Assembly: GCA_018449595.1 (NCBI GenBank)
Contig: JAAVUU010000005.1
Span: 1-64,000 of the forward strand
Source of the DNA: Rhizobiales bacterium dw_265
GTDB lineage: Bacteria; Pseudomonadota; Alphaproteobacteria; Micropepsales; Micropepsaceae
Length of the DNA: 64,000 bases
Direction: 5' to 3'
Below are positions 25,266-33,191 of this stretch, piece after piece. Below the pieces are notes generated by a model. The model saw nothing but the letters and a program-made list of their open reading frames with translations. It did no database searches and was not told the DNA's origin. Each line of letters opens with the position of its first letter. Positions within the stretch are counted from its first letter, which is position 1. A program made the position numbers and the translations under genes.

Positions 25266-25803
25266 TCAGGCGAGATAGATGTCGTCCGGCGCAGTTTCGC
25301 CGAATAGCTTCTTCTGGCGCTTGTCCTTCCACTTCTTGATTCGGTCACAAATGCCATCATTGAAGGTTCGTCCGAAGCGCTCCATCAACTCGGGCTTGGG
25401 TCCACCTCGCGCGAGCGCACCATCGAAGCGCCCGTCCACGACTGTACCTAGCAAGACGCCGGCACACCACAATTCCTCCGGAATCGTTGCATCGCGCATG
25501 GCGCGGGCCCAATGATTGCTCCACCGATGCCGCTCCATCGCATATTTGGCGGCGTCATAGGCATCCAACAAAAAGCCGGCATCGGCCTTATGGACTTCGA
25601 TGGTCTCCAGGGCCCAAGGCGTGTCGTCCGACAGGCCGGCAACCATAATGGCGCGCGATAAGGGCAGGCTCCTCCCGAGCCCGCCTGCCGAGCGCATAGT
25701 TCCAGATCGCCGCGGACTTGGCGGCGCGTTTGGCCGCCAACACTTCAACATCGTCAAATAATTCACAGAGCGCAATCAGAATATTGCGGACCTTTGGTAG
25801 GCC
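25266..25803 (-). pseudogene. Frameshifted gene fragment of unknown function
   Basis: The long frame ends with LMERFGRTFNDGICDRIKKW and GETAPDDIYLA*. Its N-terminal 35 residues look out of frame; the neighbouring frame reads smoothly as LPKVRNILIALCELFDDVEV then AKSAAIWNYALGRRAREEPA. Joining the two near 25670 gives one helical protein fragment with no upstream start, so this is probably the C-terminal part of a larger decayed gene. I do not recognise the family. Confidence 0.45.
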
Positions 25804-26120
25804 TTAAGACTGCTCAGTTGATCAATGCCAAGGATAAGGAAAGTGGGTCGATGAAACCATCTAAGTAATTGATTTTACAAGAAAATATCGAAAATGTGTC
25901 AACCCCTCCTCTGACTGGACCGACACTTCAAGGATATTTAGGCGGGACAACGCTTTATTGGGTTGAGGCAAAGCCGTGCACAAACGGTGCACACCGCGCT
26001 CGCTTTTCCCGCTAAATTCTAGCGACGGTGTAGGACGAATTAGATAGACAATAGAGCCACTTAGGGCTGGAGAGGGCGCAATAGTGCAGTTTTCTGCTGA
26101 GATGAAAATAAGCCAATAAA
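25804..26120. other. Spacer upstream of attL; probable stranded native dusA promoter region
   Basis: No gene is visible. By the geometry of the insertion (see attL), the DNA just left of 26121 should be the region that preceded dusA before the island arrived. Promoter elements cannot be assigned with confidence by eye. Confidence 0.35.
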
Positions 26121-26174
26121 ATGAAGTTCTTAAGCCACAAATTTTCTGTAGCCCCCATGATGGAAATGCGCTAG
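26121..26174 (+). repeat. attL: truncated copy of the dusA 5' end
   Basis: A 17-codon stub reads MKFLSHKFSVAPMMEMR*, against dusA MSNLSHKFSVAPMMDWTD. The nucleotide core CTTAAGCCACAAATTTTC (26129-26146) is identical to 42962-42979. The similarity continues with three mismatches through ATGATGGA (26155-26162) and then ends. This is the left attachment site left when an element recombined into the start of dusA; sequence before the core should be host, sequence after it island. Confidence 0.88.
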
Positions 26175-26378
26175 TTATCCTTATAAATCAGTACTTTCTA
26201 CGATCGCCGTAGTAAGCCTGGTTCAGATGACTTCGCAAATTTCTTCCGCGGTATCCAATCCCGCCAATACTACGACGGCGTTTCTATTCCTACTACGATA
26301 GCCTGTTCGATAGAGCCGGGATGGTGCGCGTAAGCTATTCTGGGCTAGCGATATAGTCCTGGTATGCGAGACGCATAG

Positions 26379-27461
26379 ATGGCCTCAATCACAAAGCAAG
26401 CTTCCGGCAAATGGCGGGCTCTGGTCAGGCGCAAGGGCCAAGTCATTAGCGAGACCTTCATTCGCTGGGACTCGGCACGCCAGTGGGCAACCGAAATGGA
26501 AGCGCTGATCGATAGCGGCCAGACGCCCATCGGCAAACGAAGCCGGCCAGTCACAACCTTCGCAGAGCTGATCGATTTGCACCTTCAGGACATGGCTGCA
26601 ATCGGCAGGGCCCCTGGGCAGACCAAGGTCGATCAACTCAACCGGCTTAGGCGTGAGCTCGGGTCCACCCGCATCACCGCTTTGGATCGCCTGAAGTTGA
26701 TCGACTATGGGCGAAAGCGCGCCGCCAAGGGAGTGAGCCCAGGCACGCTGAATGGCGATATCGGTGCCATAAAGCTGGTTGTGAGTCATGCCGCTGCGGT
26801 TCAGGGTATGCGCGTCGCGGTAGACCAAGTCGATTTGGCTCGAATCGCCCTAAAACGGCTAGGGCTCGTCGGAAAAGGCGCCGAGAGAGGTCGCAGACCT
26901 ACGGAAGAAGAGCTGACGCGAATAATCTCTTATTTGGAAGCTCGCCCAACTATGAAGCTGCCCGCAGCGCGGATAGTCAAATTTGCTTTAGCCACGGCCA
27001 TGCGATTAGACGAGATCTTCCGCGTCACTTGGGGCGATCTAAGCGAGAAAGAGAAGCTGCTGACGATCCGAGATCGAAAGGATCCACGCCTCAAGAAAGG
27101 CAATGACCAACAGATACCCCTCCTGTCCCTGACCGGCTTTGATGCTTTGGCGCTAATCAACGAACAGCGGCCCGAACACCCTCACCCCGAAGGCCGCATA
27201 TTTCCCTATTGGAAGCGTTCAGCTACAGCCGCCTTCTTCCGCGCCTGTGCAAAATTGAGCATTGAAGATCTTCATTTCCATGACCTCCGACACGAAGGAA
27301 CAAGCCGGCTCTTTGAAGCCGGGCTATCAATCCAGCAGGTTGCGCTTGTAACTGGCCATAAGGACTGGAAGATGCTTCAGCGCTATACCCACCTAAAGGC
27401 CAGTTCGCTACATCTGCATGTTGCGCCCCCGCGCTACTCAGCAACCGCCCAACAGGCATAG
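26379..27461 (+). CDS. Tyrosine recombinase / integrase (dusA-associated)
   Basis: 360 aa. Residues about 1-55 are an arm-binding-like domain (MASITKQASGKWRALVRRKG), about 60-150 the SAM-like core-binding domain, and about 175-345 the catalytic domain. All six catalytic positions are present: R209 in TAMRLDEIFRVTW, K234 in RDRKDPRLKKG, H301 and R304 in HFHDLRHEGTSR, H327 in VTGHKDWKMLQ and Y336 in RYTHLK. It lies just inside attL and points into the island. Family knowledge: a distinct group of integrases targets the dusA 5' end, and the flanking repeat here supports that assignment. Confidence 0.93.
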   Translation: MASITKQASGKWRALVRRKGQVISETFIRWDSARQWATEMEALIDSGQTPIGKRSRPVTTFAELIDLHLQDMAAIGRAPGQTKVDQLNRLRRELGSTRITALDRLKLIDYGRKRAAKGVSPGTLNGDIGAIKLVVSHAAAVQGMRVAVDQVDLARIALKRLGLVGKGAERGRRPTEEELTRIISYLEARPTMKLPAARIVKFALATAMRLDEIFRVTWGDLSEKEKLLTIRDRKDPRLKKGNDQQIPLLSLTGFDALALINEQRPEHPHPEGRIFPYWKRSATAAFFRACAKLSIEDLHFHDLRHEGTSRLFEAGLSIQQVALVTGHKDWKMLQRYTHLKASSLHLHVAPPRYSATAQQA

Positions 27462-27558
27462 AACCACGCTCACTTCCAGTCGTAATCATAACGAATTTGC
27501 AGGGCACAAAATGCCCCCTGCCCGCCCGCTAATTTCGGCGGATAGCAAAGGACGTTTT

Positions 27559-27846
27559 ATGACTGACACACAGAGCATACCCTTCAGATACCTCGTTACA
27601 CGGGAAGCAGCCGAAATTCTTGGCCTGTCCCGCAGAACCTTGGAGAAGCACCGGACATACGGCACCGGACCTCGGTTTCTAAAACTGGGAGGACGAGTGG
27701 TATACAAAATCGAAGACCTACGCTCCTGGGCAGAACGTGGTGCCCGCAGCTCGACCTCCGACCTCGGTGAAGGAGTTGTGCTGCCCGCCAGGAGACATGA
27801 TCCAATAGCTACTTCCCGTGCACGGGCAAGGCAACGAGGCAAATAA
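27559..27846 (+). CDS. AlpA/excisionase-type helix-turn-helix protein
   Basis: 95 aa from the ATG at 27559, which follows AAAGGA; longer upstream frames overlap the integrase and look spurious. The core FRYLVTREAAEILGLSRRTL then YGTGPRFLKLGGRVVYKIED is the MerR-like HTH_17 fold of AlpA and excisionases, followed by a basic tail ending RARARQRGK. Placed directly after the integrase, it is the natural candidate for the recombination directionality factor or a regulator of int. Confidence 0.82.
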   Translation: MTDTQSIPFRYLVTREAAEILGLSRRTLEKHRTYGTGPRFLKLGGRVVYKIEDLRSWAERGARSSTSDLGEGVVLPARRHDPIATSRARARQRGK

Positions 27847-27859
27847 GCCTGAATATAGA

Positions 27860-27892
27860 GCACTGACCGGCGCTGACGGCGTCGGTCAGTGC
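27860..27892. terminator. Hairpin between converging genes
   Basis: GCACTGACC at 27860-27868 pairs perfectly with GGTCAGTGC at 27884-27892, and pairing can be extended inward. It lies 14 bases after the AlpA-type stop codon and before the end of the leftward small membrane-protein gene. No T run follows, so it may be a weak or bidirectional terminator. Confidence 0.45.
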
Positions 27893-27940
27893 CAATTCTC
27901 TGCGTCCTCCGTCGGTCGGCTTTCTGAGCCATCTTGCTCA

Positions 27941-28291
27941 TCACGCTTCTATCCTGCGCACGCATTCGCGCCGATAGACCGTGAACAGCAGGCTCAATTG
28001 AAATGCGGCATACGTCCATCCCGATACACCGATCATAAGAAGGATCGTACCCACTTTGATTTTCAGAGGCATGATCGACCAGCAATTAGCGAGCGCTTCT
28101 AACTGCGGTAACAATGCCGCTAGGGATAAAAAGAGGGTGGAACTGGCTAGGCCGGTGAGACTCACCAACAAAAACAGCGCCCACCCTGGCAAACCCTCGA
28201 CTCCGGAAGATTTTTGGCGTTCTCGCCACGCGCAAAACACTTTGAAGGTAGTTTCGATGCTATGAGCGATCTTTTGTACCTTTATCATCAC
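27941..28291 (-). CDS. Small membrane protein of unknown function
   Basis: 116 aa. Two hydrophobic segments are clear: ALFLLVSLTGLASSTLFLSL (about 38-60) and, further on, a second around VGTILLMIGVSGWTYAAFQL (about 80-100), with a basic C-terminus VYRRECVRRIEA. The start is well supported by AGGGAGA five bases upstream. I do not recognise a family. It is alone on the minus strand between the AlpA-type gene and the DUF6765 gene. Confidence 0.6.
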   Translation of the reverse strand: MMIKVQKIAHSIETTFKVFCAWRERQKSSGVEGLPGWALFLLVSLTGLASSTLFLSLAALLPQLEALANCWSIMPLKIKVGTILLMIGVSGWTYAAFQLSLLFTVYRRECVRRIEA

Positions 28292-28517
28292 AATCTCCCT
28301 CTCTTCGCGATGAATCTCAATTTGTCATTTCGACGTCGCCCGTGCCCAGGGCTGGCCACGCAGAGAATGAGCATAAGCTGAGCAAGTGTAATCCGCCGCC
28401 GCAAGGGTGGAGGGCTTATTGGAAAAGCCATTCCCCGTAAGGACTTTACCGGTATCGGTAATGCGACTGGAGCAAGGCCTGATTCGGCCTATACTTAGAT
28501 TCTCGAAGGAGTCGTTG

Positions 28518-29627
28518 ATGGACATCGACATGCACTATTACGGCACCTACGCCCTGGCCCGAGCGGCCGGCATCAAACCAGACGTTGCCCTCCGAATTGC
28601 CACCGCGGCTGAATTCGTAGACGATTCCACGGATACTGAAATTATCGTCAATCCTCAGGGCGCGCGGTTTCGCGGCGAAAGCACGGCCCATCACCCTTCC
28701 GACTTCGCGCCCAACAACGATCGGGATGATCAGCTCCTAGTGTGGCTGCCGTTCCACTTCCTGCCGGGTAACGAAGGCACCACCCAAACACAGCGTCTCG
28801 TCTGCCGCAAGAACAGCAAGATCGCGCAAGAGATGGTCGCCCACCACCTTGAACTATCCGATCGCATCTTCGCGGCTGAGATGATTGGTATCACCGCACA
28901 TGTCTATGCTGACACGTTCGCTCATTACGGTTTCTCCGGCGTAAGTTCTCGGGCCAACCGTGTCGATAGCCTTTCGATAACGCTGGTCAACGGCGCCCCA
29001 TTAACCGGACGTCTTGAACGATTCATGGGGAAATTTGGTCTCCAGGGCGGTTTGATGAAGAATTTTCGGGATGCCGTCACGGCGGCAGCCAGCGCGGGTG
29101 CCGAAGACACTACCGGTGCGCTGGGCCATGGTGCGGTCGCCACCTTTCCAGATCAGCCTTACCTGGAATGGAGTTACAGCTACCAATTTCCCGACGTCGT
29201 TGGCTCAAATCAACGGATTGCACGCCAAAACGCTGGCGACTATCTAGAAGGGGCGCAGTTCCTACATGCCATGTTCTTGGAATTTGCTAAGCGGCGGCCC
29301 GACTATGTGGATGCCAAAGGTCCGCTGAGCTTCGACAAGATCGAGGGCACGGTAGATCAGATTTTCAAAACCGTATTGGACTGCGACGGGCGCATCGCGT
29401 TGTGGAAAAAAGCGCTAGCCGATGGAAAGCTGTCAGCAGAGCCGGACGCCACATTGATCGATTACGATCATCAGTCTTGGCGCAATCAGGTTGCGAAATT
29501 GGCCACCTTTCCAGAGCCTGAGATGGCCAGCGGTGTACCGGTGTACCATTTTTATACGGCGGCAGCGCTGCACCAATATTATATACTACGCGATCTCTTG
29601 CCGCGATACGGCATCTATGTGATCTGA
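28518..29627 (+). CDS. DUF6765-family protein
   Basis: 369 aa from the ATG at 28518, preceded by GAAGGAG; a longer frame from 28407 lacks similarity. It begins MDIDMHYYGTYALARAAGIK, which matches the DUF6765 start as I remember it. The His/Asp-rich segment GITAHVYADTFAHYGFSG resembles the HxxxDxxxH...F pattern of zinc-dependent phospholipase-C-like proteins, suggesting a metal-binding helical enzyme, but no activity is established. It is convergent with the CHRD gene (4-base gap). Its role in the island is unknown. Confidence 0.72.
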   Translation: MDIDMHYYGTYALARAAGIKPDVALRIATAAEFVDDSTDTEIIVNPQGARFRGESTAHHPSDFAPNNDRDDQLLVWLPFHFLPGNEGTTQTQRLVCRKNSKIAQEMVAHHLELSDRIFAAEMIGITAHVYADTFAHYGFSGVSSRANRVDSLSITLVNGAPLTGRLERFMGKFGLQGGLMKNFRDAVTAAASAGAEDTTGALGHGAVATFPDQPYLEWSYSYQFPDVVGSNQRIARQNAGDYLEGAQFLHAMFLEFAKRRPDYVDAKGPLSFDKIEGTVDQIFKTVLDCDGRIALWKKALADGKLSAEPDATLIDYDHQSWRNQVAKLATFPEPEMASGVPVYHFYTAAALHQYYILRDLLPRYGIYVI

Positions 29628-29631
29628 AGCC

Positions 29632-30051
29632 TTAAGGCTTCACGATCTGGCCGCGAATTTCGCCAGTAGGATGTGCATCACTGTGCACATCAATATACCA
29701 ACGGCCTGCGAGTAATTGCGCTGCCTGGCCGTCTGTAAGCGTTGCCATTCCACTGACCGGAGAATCCGGTATTGGAAAAGACACGACGATATTGGCATCT
29801 TCCGATTTGGCTGCGGGTCCATGCAGATCCACTGATGTACCGACGACGCCGCTATAGCTGACAGAATATGTCAATTGCCGAGTGTCGCTATCGTAAGTGA
29901 ACTGCGCTTCTCCGTGGGCTGCCGTAGTGATGGCGGGGACCTCAGCTGCACCTGAAAGGTGTGCGACCAGCACGCTCGTTTCCGCGCGCGCGGGCAGAAC
30001 GGCCGCGAGCGACAACGCCAAAATTAAGCAAAATTTCCGCTGAGGGCTCAT
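29632..30051 (-). CDS. Secreted CHRD-domain protein
   Basis: 139 aa. The signal peptide MSPQRKFCLILALSLAAVLP ends ARAETS. The rest is a single CHRD domain: VAHLSGAAEVPAITTAAHGE, LTYSVSYSGVVGTSVDLHGP, and DGQAAQLLAGRWYIDVHSDA followed by HPTGEIRGQI, where the His residues are typical. CHRD domains are found in bacterial exported proteins of unclear function and in chordin. It converges on DUF6765. Confidence 0.85.
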   Translation of the reverse strand: MSPQRKFCLILALSLAAVLPARAETSVLVAHLSGAAEVPAITTAAHGEAQFTYDSDTRQLTYSVSYSGVVGTSVDLHGPAAKSEDANIVVSFPIPDSPVSGMATLTDGQAAQLLAGRWYIDVHSDAHPTGEIRGQIVKP

Positions 30052-30137
30052 GCCGACTCTCTGTTCGGACCGCCGCGTTTCGTAGCAGATTTCCCAGCCG
30101 ATTGATATGAGCTACCGCAGCCCACCACCAATACCGC

Positions 30138-31337
30138 TTAGTCCAAGTCCGTTTCGTCTATGGGTTCGGCATCATGCCTGGTGTCATGCATATGAGCGAT
30201 CAACCGACCGTTTTTGACGGGATCAATTTTATCGGCCTCGGCTGAAGCCCAGTTGACCCAGTCGACTAGATGCGATGAGGCAAGCGAACTACCGTCGTGG
30301 CCAGATGATTGTATGGCCTCTACGAAAGCCCGAATATCGTTAGCCTTGCGAAACTCAACTGCTTGGCGAAGCAATCCACGAACGCGCTCTTTTTCGCGCC
30401 GTATGCGGCGTTCCTTCGTGGCATGTTCCAATGCCTCCTGGCGCCTCTTGGCTTCCTCACGTATCCTTTGACGTGATTGCAGTGCCCACTCATAGCGCTG
30501 GGCGGCATGTCGCCGGTATTGCCGCTCACCTTCGACGATTAGCTCTACTACAATCTCCGGAAGTTGCTTTTCCAGCGAATTGCCCTGCTGATCTTGCCAT
30601 ACAAGATGAAAGCTCTTGCCGTCAGACCCGGTTGGGATTCCCAGCACTAAGGTATCTGAACCGTGCTCATTGCGAACAGTCACAGAGCGATAATCACGCT
30701 GTGCTCCGAGCCGGTCGAGGGTAAGCGAGAAGTGTTGCGAGCCCACGACCACGCCTAGATCCCTGCCCTCCTTGCCGCTCAGAGAAGGTTTCGCGCCAGC
30801 ACGCTGAAACGAAAGAAATAGTGCATTGAGAACACGCAATCGGCGCTTCTCGAAGGCAGATTCAAATAGCGGTTTATCCCATGAGTAAGTTGAAGCACTC
30901 AGTGCTTTGATACGGACCGCGTCCGCCTCTAGGAGCTTCCCGATGGCGGGATGGGTTTTGTCGAGCTGCTTCGGGACCGTGACCTTTCCAACCAAGACAT
31001 GAGCCTTTGCCAGAATCTCAGGCATGTCGTCCGGGAAAATCGGCTGGAGCGGCTCAGGATCGTCCAAATTGGTAGGACGGTGGGTCCAGTGCCGGGAGTT
31101 GCCCTTAGCAACCTCCACCATATCGGAAGCCCCAATGCCTCGTTGCGGCAACTTGGTTCTAAGGACGGGTTTACTGGCCTTTAGCTTCGCCCAATAGCCG
31201 CGTTCCGGGACTGGGATATCGGCTTTCCGGCATGCTTTAGCGAGCGCCACATCCGAGATTCCAAAATGGGCGGCCAATGTTTTTATGGGCTCGGACCAGA
31301 CAAGGTCATAGAGCTTTTGGCGGGTAAATTGCGGCAT
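30138..31337 (-). CDS. Island-associated protein with N-terminal helix-turn-helix, unknown function
   Basis: 399 aa. The N-terminus FTRQKLYDLVWSEPIKTLAA, HFGISDVALAKACRKADI and PERGYWAKLKASKP is a helix-turn-helix-like region that recurs in otherwise unannotated proteins. Residues about 265-340 are strongly charged and probably coiled coil (RQRIREEAKRRQEALEHATK). The C-terminus is acidic. No catalytic motif is recognised. It stands alone, upstream of and in the same direction as nothing else, with hipA ending 54 bases before it. Confidence 0.65.
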   Translation of the reverse strand: MPQFTRQKLYDLVWSEPIKTLAAHFGISDVALAKACRKADIPVPERGYWAKLKASKPVLRTKLPQRGIGASDMVEVAKGNSRHWTHRPTNLDDPEPLQPIFPDDMPEILAKAHVLVGKVTVPKQLDKTHPAIGKLLEADAVRIKALSASTYSWDKPLFESAFEKRRLRVLNALFLSFQRAGAKPSLSGKEGRDLGVVVGSQHFSLTLDRLGAQRDYRSVTVRNEHGSDTLVLGIPTGSDGKSFHLVWQDQQGNSLEKQLPEIVVELIVEGERQYRRHAAQRYEWALQSRQRIREEAKRRQEALEHATKERRIRREKERVRGLLRQAVEFRKANDIRAFVEAIQSSGHDGSSLASSHLVDWVNWASAEADKIDPVKNGRLIAHMHDTRHDAEPIDETDLD

Positions 31338-31390
31338 AGCGGTTGTGATAAGCTGACGGTGGATAACTGGCTTGCGTTAAACTTAAAAAG

Positions 31391-32641
31391 TTACTTGAAG
31401 TCCGCCCAAACTCTGGTGTGTGTAGTACCAGCCAATTTTATCGAGCCAGCAGAAACCTCTGCGAACTTCGCAAATTTTGGCCAGTCGACTACAGCAGCAC
31501 GGACTTTGTCGATAATTGCGGTAACGCGCTTATCGTCCAGACCGTGTCTTTTGCCGAGCTTCAGGACCAACTCACGGGTTGGCCTCCTTCCCTCGCCTTC
31601 TATGTCTAGATAATGCTCACCCCCGGTCCCAGAAGAGTACGTGAGATCGTAAGCAGGAGCTAATCTCCACTCACCATCTGGTCCCATTAGATAAGCGTGC
31701 TGCCGCATATGATCGTCGCGATTTGAAGCAAGAATGTTGAAGACCATACGTTGGAATGCAGCTGTTACATCGTCTGCCCGTCGGGTTATGGCTAAGGTTG
31801 CCCGCAAAAATGTGTCGTAGCTTGCTGATGGAATTGTTGGAGACGCTTCAATGGCCCCAGCTAGAGACACCATGTGAAGGCGCTTTCCGCCGTCCAATCT
31901 GTCAAATCTACGGGTCGCGAAATAACCAGGCCCCTTTTTCGTCTTGATCAAGCGATGATTGCTGAGGTTTAGACCAGCTGCCTCAGCCATCGCGGCATAC
32001 GCCTCTTCGATGGGGCCGATGTCCTCAGGATCCTGCGGCGCACGGAACTTCACAAGCCATGCCTCTTGGCCAGGCGCTATTTCTCCGTTGCCGACGGAGA
32101 TCTTGCCTTTTCCGTCGAAGCCAACATGGACTTTGGGCCGTGCACCGCCCGATCCTCCTCCGAGCTCCGCAAGAGTTTCGGCCAATTTGGCCTCCTCGCC
32201 CTCTAGCAGCGCTGTCGCATCCGCGGCTAGAGCGTCTAAATCCAGGCTTTCCACGTCTTCGGAAGGTGTTGTCGCCGGCTCGAAGATTAAAGCGCCTCGT
32301 CCCTGACTACCCACCAGAGCAAGCTGATCCAGCACACTGAGGGTTGCGATATCGATATCGAGCTTAGCCAGGCGCTTCCGCATTAAGAGATAGCCCCATT
32401 GCTCTGGTAGGCTATCGGCGAGGAACCCGTGAAGTCCCTTAAACTCCTGACTACTGGCAGCCTGAAGACCGGCTTCAGGTGGATATTTGAGCGGGGAGAC
32501 GGCAAGCTTGCGTGCAATGACTTCTGCAGACCACTCAAGCTGAGCTACGCCGGCATCCATGGCCAGACGCGCTGCCGGTAAGCGGGTCGAGGCATCAAAG
32601 ACTAAAGCGACTGAAAGAGGCGTGCCGGGCGCCAGTTTCAT
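31391..32641 (-). CDS. hipA: HipA-type serine/threonine kinase toxin
   Basis: 416 aa. HipA landmarks: N-terminal subdomain with HGFLADSLPEQWG, DQLALVGSQGRGALIFEP, GGGSGGARPKVHV (Gly-rich/ATP loop) and EAWLVKFRAPQDPEDIG. The catalytic loop is FNILASNRDDHMRQHAYLM and the metal-binding loop LAPAYDLTYSS. The expected catalytic and metal-binding acid residues are present, so it is probably an active kinase; known HipA phosphorylates glutamyl-tRNA synthetase. It is the second gene of the hipB-hipA operon with a 4-base ATGA overlap. Confidence 0.92.
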   Translation of the reverse strand: MKLAPGTPLSVALVFDASTRLPAARLAMDAGVAQLEWSAEVIARKLAVSPLKYPPEAGLQAASSQEFKGLHGFLADSLPEQWGYLLMRKRLAKLDIDIATLSVLDQLALVGSQGRGALIFEPATTPSEDVESLDLDALAADATALLEGEEAKLAETLAELGGGSGGARPKVHVGFDGKGKISVGNGEIAPGQEAWLVKFRAPQDPEDIGPIEEAYAAMAEAAGLNLSNHRLIKTKKGPGYFATRRFDRLDGGKRLHMVSLAGAIEASPTIPSASYDTFLRATLAITRRADDVTAAFQRMVFNILASNRDDHMRQHAYLMGPDGEWRLAPAYDLTYSSGTGGEHYLDIEGEGRRPTRELVLKLGKRHGLDDKRVTAIIDKVRAAVVDWPKFAKFAEVSAGSIKLAGTTHTRVWADFK

Positions 32642-32958
32642 GGACTAGTCATGTGGCGTGGGGCTCGTTTACGCACACTAGGTGCTGCAACGGCAGCCTG
32701 ACGCCGCAGAAGTTCGTCTAGGCTCGAGGCAGCTGGTGCTGGAAAGAGTTCGCTTAGCCCCTCCTCACACCGTAAGGCGATCGCAGCATTGATGAGGTTC
32801 TCAACCAGGCTTGGCCCGTTGGCTTCCATTCGCTTCCAGGTACTAAGACTCATCCCAGCTCGCGTAGCAGCCTCTTCCTGAGACCATCGCTGACCAATCC
32901 GACGAAGTCGGATTGCCTGACCAAGTTCTTGCCGTAGCTCTTCGGGGGTCTTTAGCAT
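32638..32958 (-). CDS. hipB: HipB-type antitoxin, Xre-family DNA-binding protein
   Basis: 106 aa. The helix-turn-helix is LRQELGQAIRLRRIGQRWSQ followed by EEAATRAGMSLSTWKRMEAN. The C-terminal part, ending with a basic RKRAPRHM, would contact HipA. The start ATG at 32956-32958 lies inside the left arm of a 13-base inverted repeat (32958-33016), so repression by HipB or HipBA of its own promoter is very likely. Confidence 0.88.
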   Translation of the reverse strand: MLKTPEELRQELGQAIRLRRIGQRWSQEEAATRAGMSLSTWKRMEANGPSLVENLINAAIALRCEEGLSELFPAPAASSLDELLRRQAAVAAPSVRKRAPRHMTSP

Positions 32959-33016
32959 AGGTCAACTATGAACTATTACGTGCCATTTGTCAACATAACA
33001 GGCCATAGTTGACCTA
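32958..33016. promoter_or_regulatory. hipBA operator (13-base inverted repeat)
   Basis: TAGGTCAACTATG at 32958-32970 and its exact complement CATAGTTGACCTA at 33004-33016, 33 bases apart. The left arm covers the hipB start codon. Type II antitoxins of the HipB kind bind such paired half sites, so this is a strong operator candidate for autoregulation. Confidence 0.7.
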
Positions 33017-33054
33017 ATGAGTTGCCTAGAAATGCCAATTGTCGTTTCGTTACA

Positions 33055-33096
33055 TGCCACTCTCTTCAGGGTATATATACCCTGAAGAGAGTGGCA
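33055..33096. promoter_or_regulatory. Perfect 42-base palindrome with TATATATA centre (site 1)
   Basis: Every base of 33055-33096 pairs with its mirror position; the centre is between 33075 and 33076. The core is GGGTATATATACCC and the arms are TGCCACTCTCTTCA and complement. It lies in the divergent hipB / AbiEi-like promoter region. See site 2 for the matching core. Confidence 0.8.
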
Positions 33097-33138
33097 GTGA
33101 ACCAATCCTCGAAATGGGCGCTATTTGGCCAAAAAAGT

Positions 33139-33178
33139 TCGGCTAATCACGGGGTATATATACCCCGTGATTAGCCGA
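33139..33178. promoter_or_regulatory. Perfect 40-base palindrome with TATATATA centre (site 2)
   Basis: All 20 base pairs of 33139-33178 match about a centre between 33158 and 33159. The core GGGTATATATACCC is identical to site 1, but the arms (TCGGCTAATCACG and complement) are unrelated. Centre-to-centre spacing is 83 bases. It ends 13 bases before the ATG at 33192, covering the ribosome-binding region of the AbiEi-like gene, so it could act as an operator or as a translation-blocking RNA hairpin. Confidence 0.8.
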
Positions 33179-33191
33179 GAGCGCGACTCCA

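Noticed and set aside
25901..25935. Second dusA-like segment (CTGACTGGACCGACAC resembling the dusA start GACTGGACCGACAG)
   Set aside because: The match is short, is not followed by further dusA similarity and lies 200 bases from the real attL; probably chance or a trace too small to support.
33055..33178. CRISPR repeats
   Set aside because: Only two units are present, they share just a 14-base core, there are no regular spacers, and there are no cas genes in the window.
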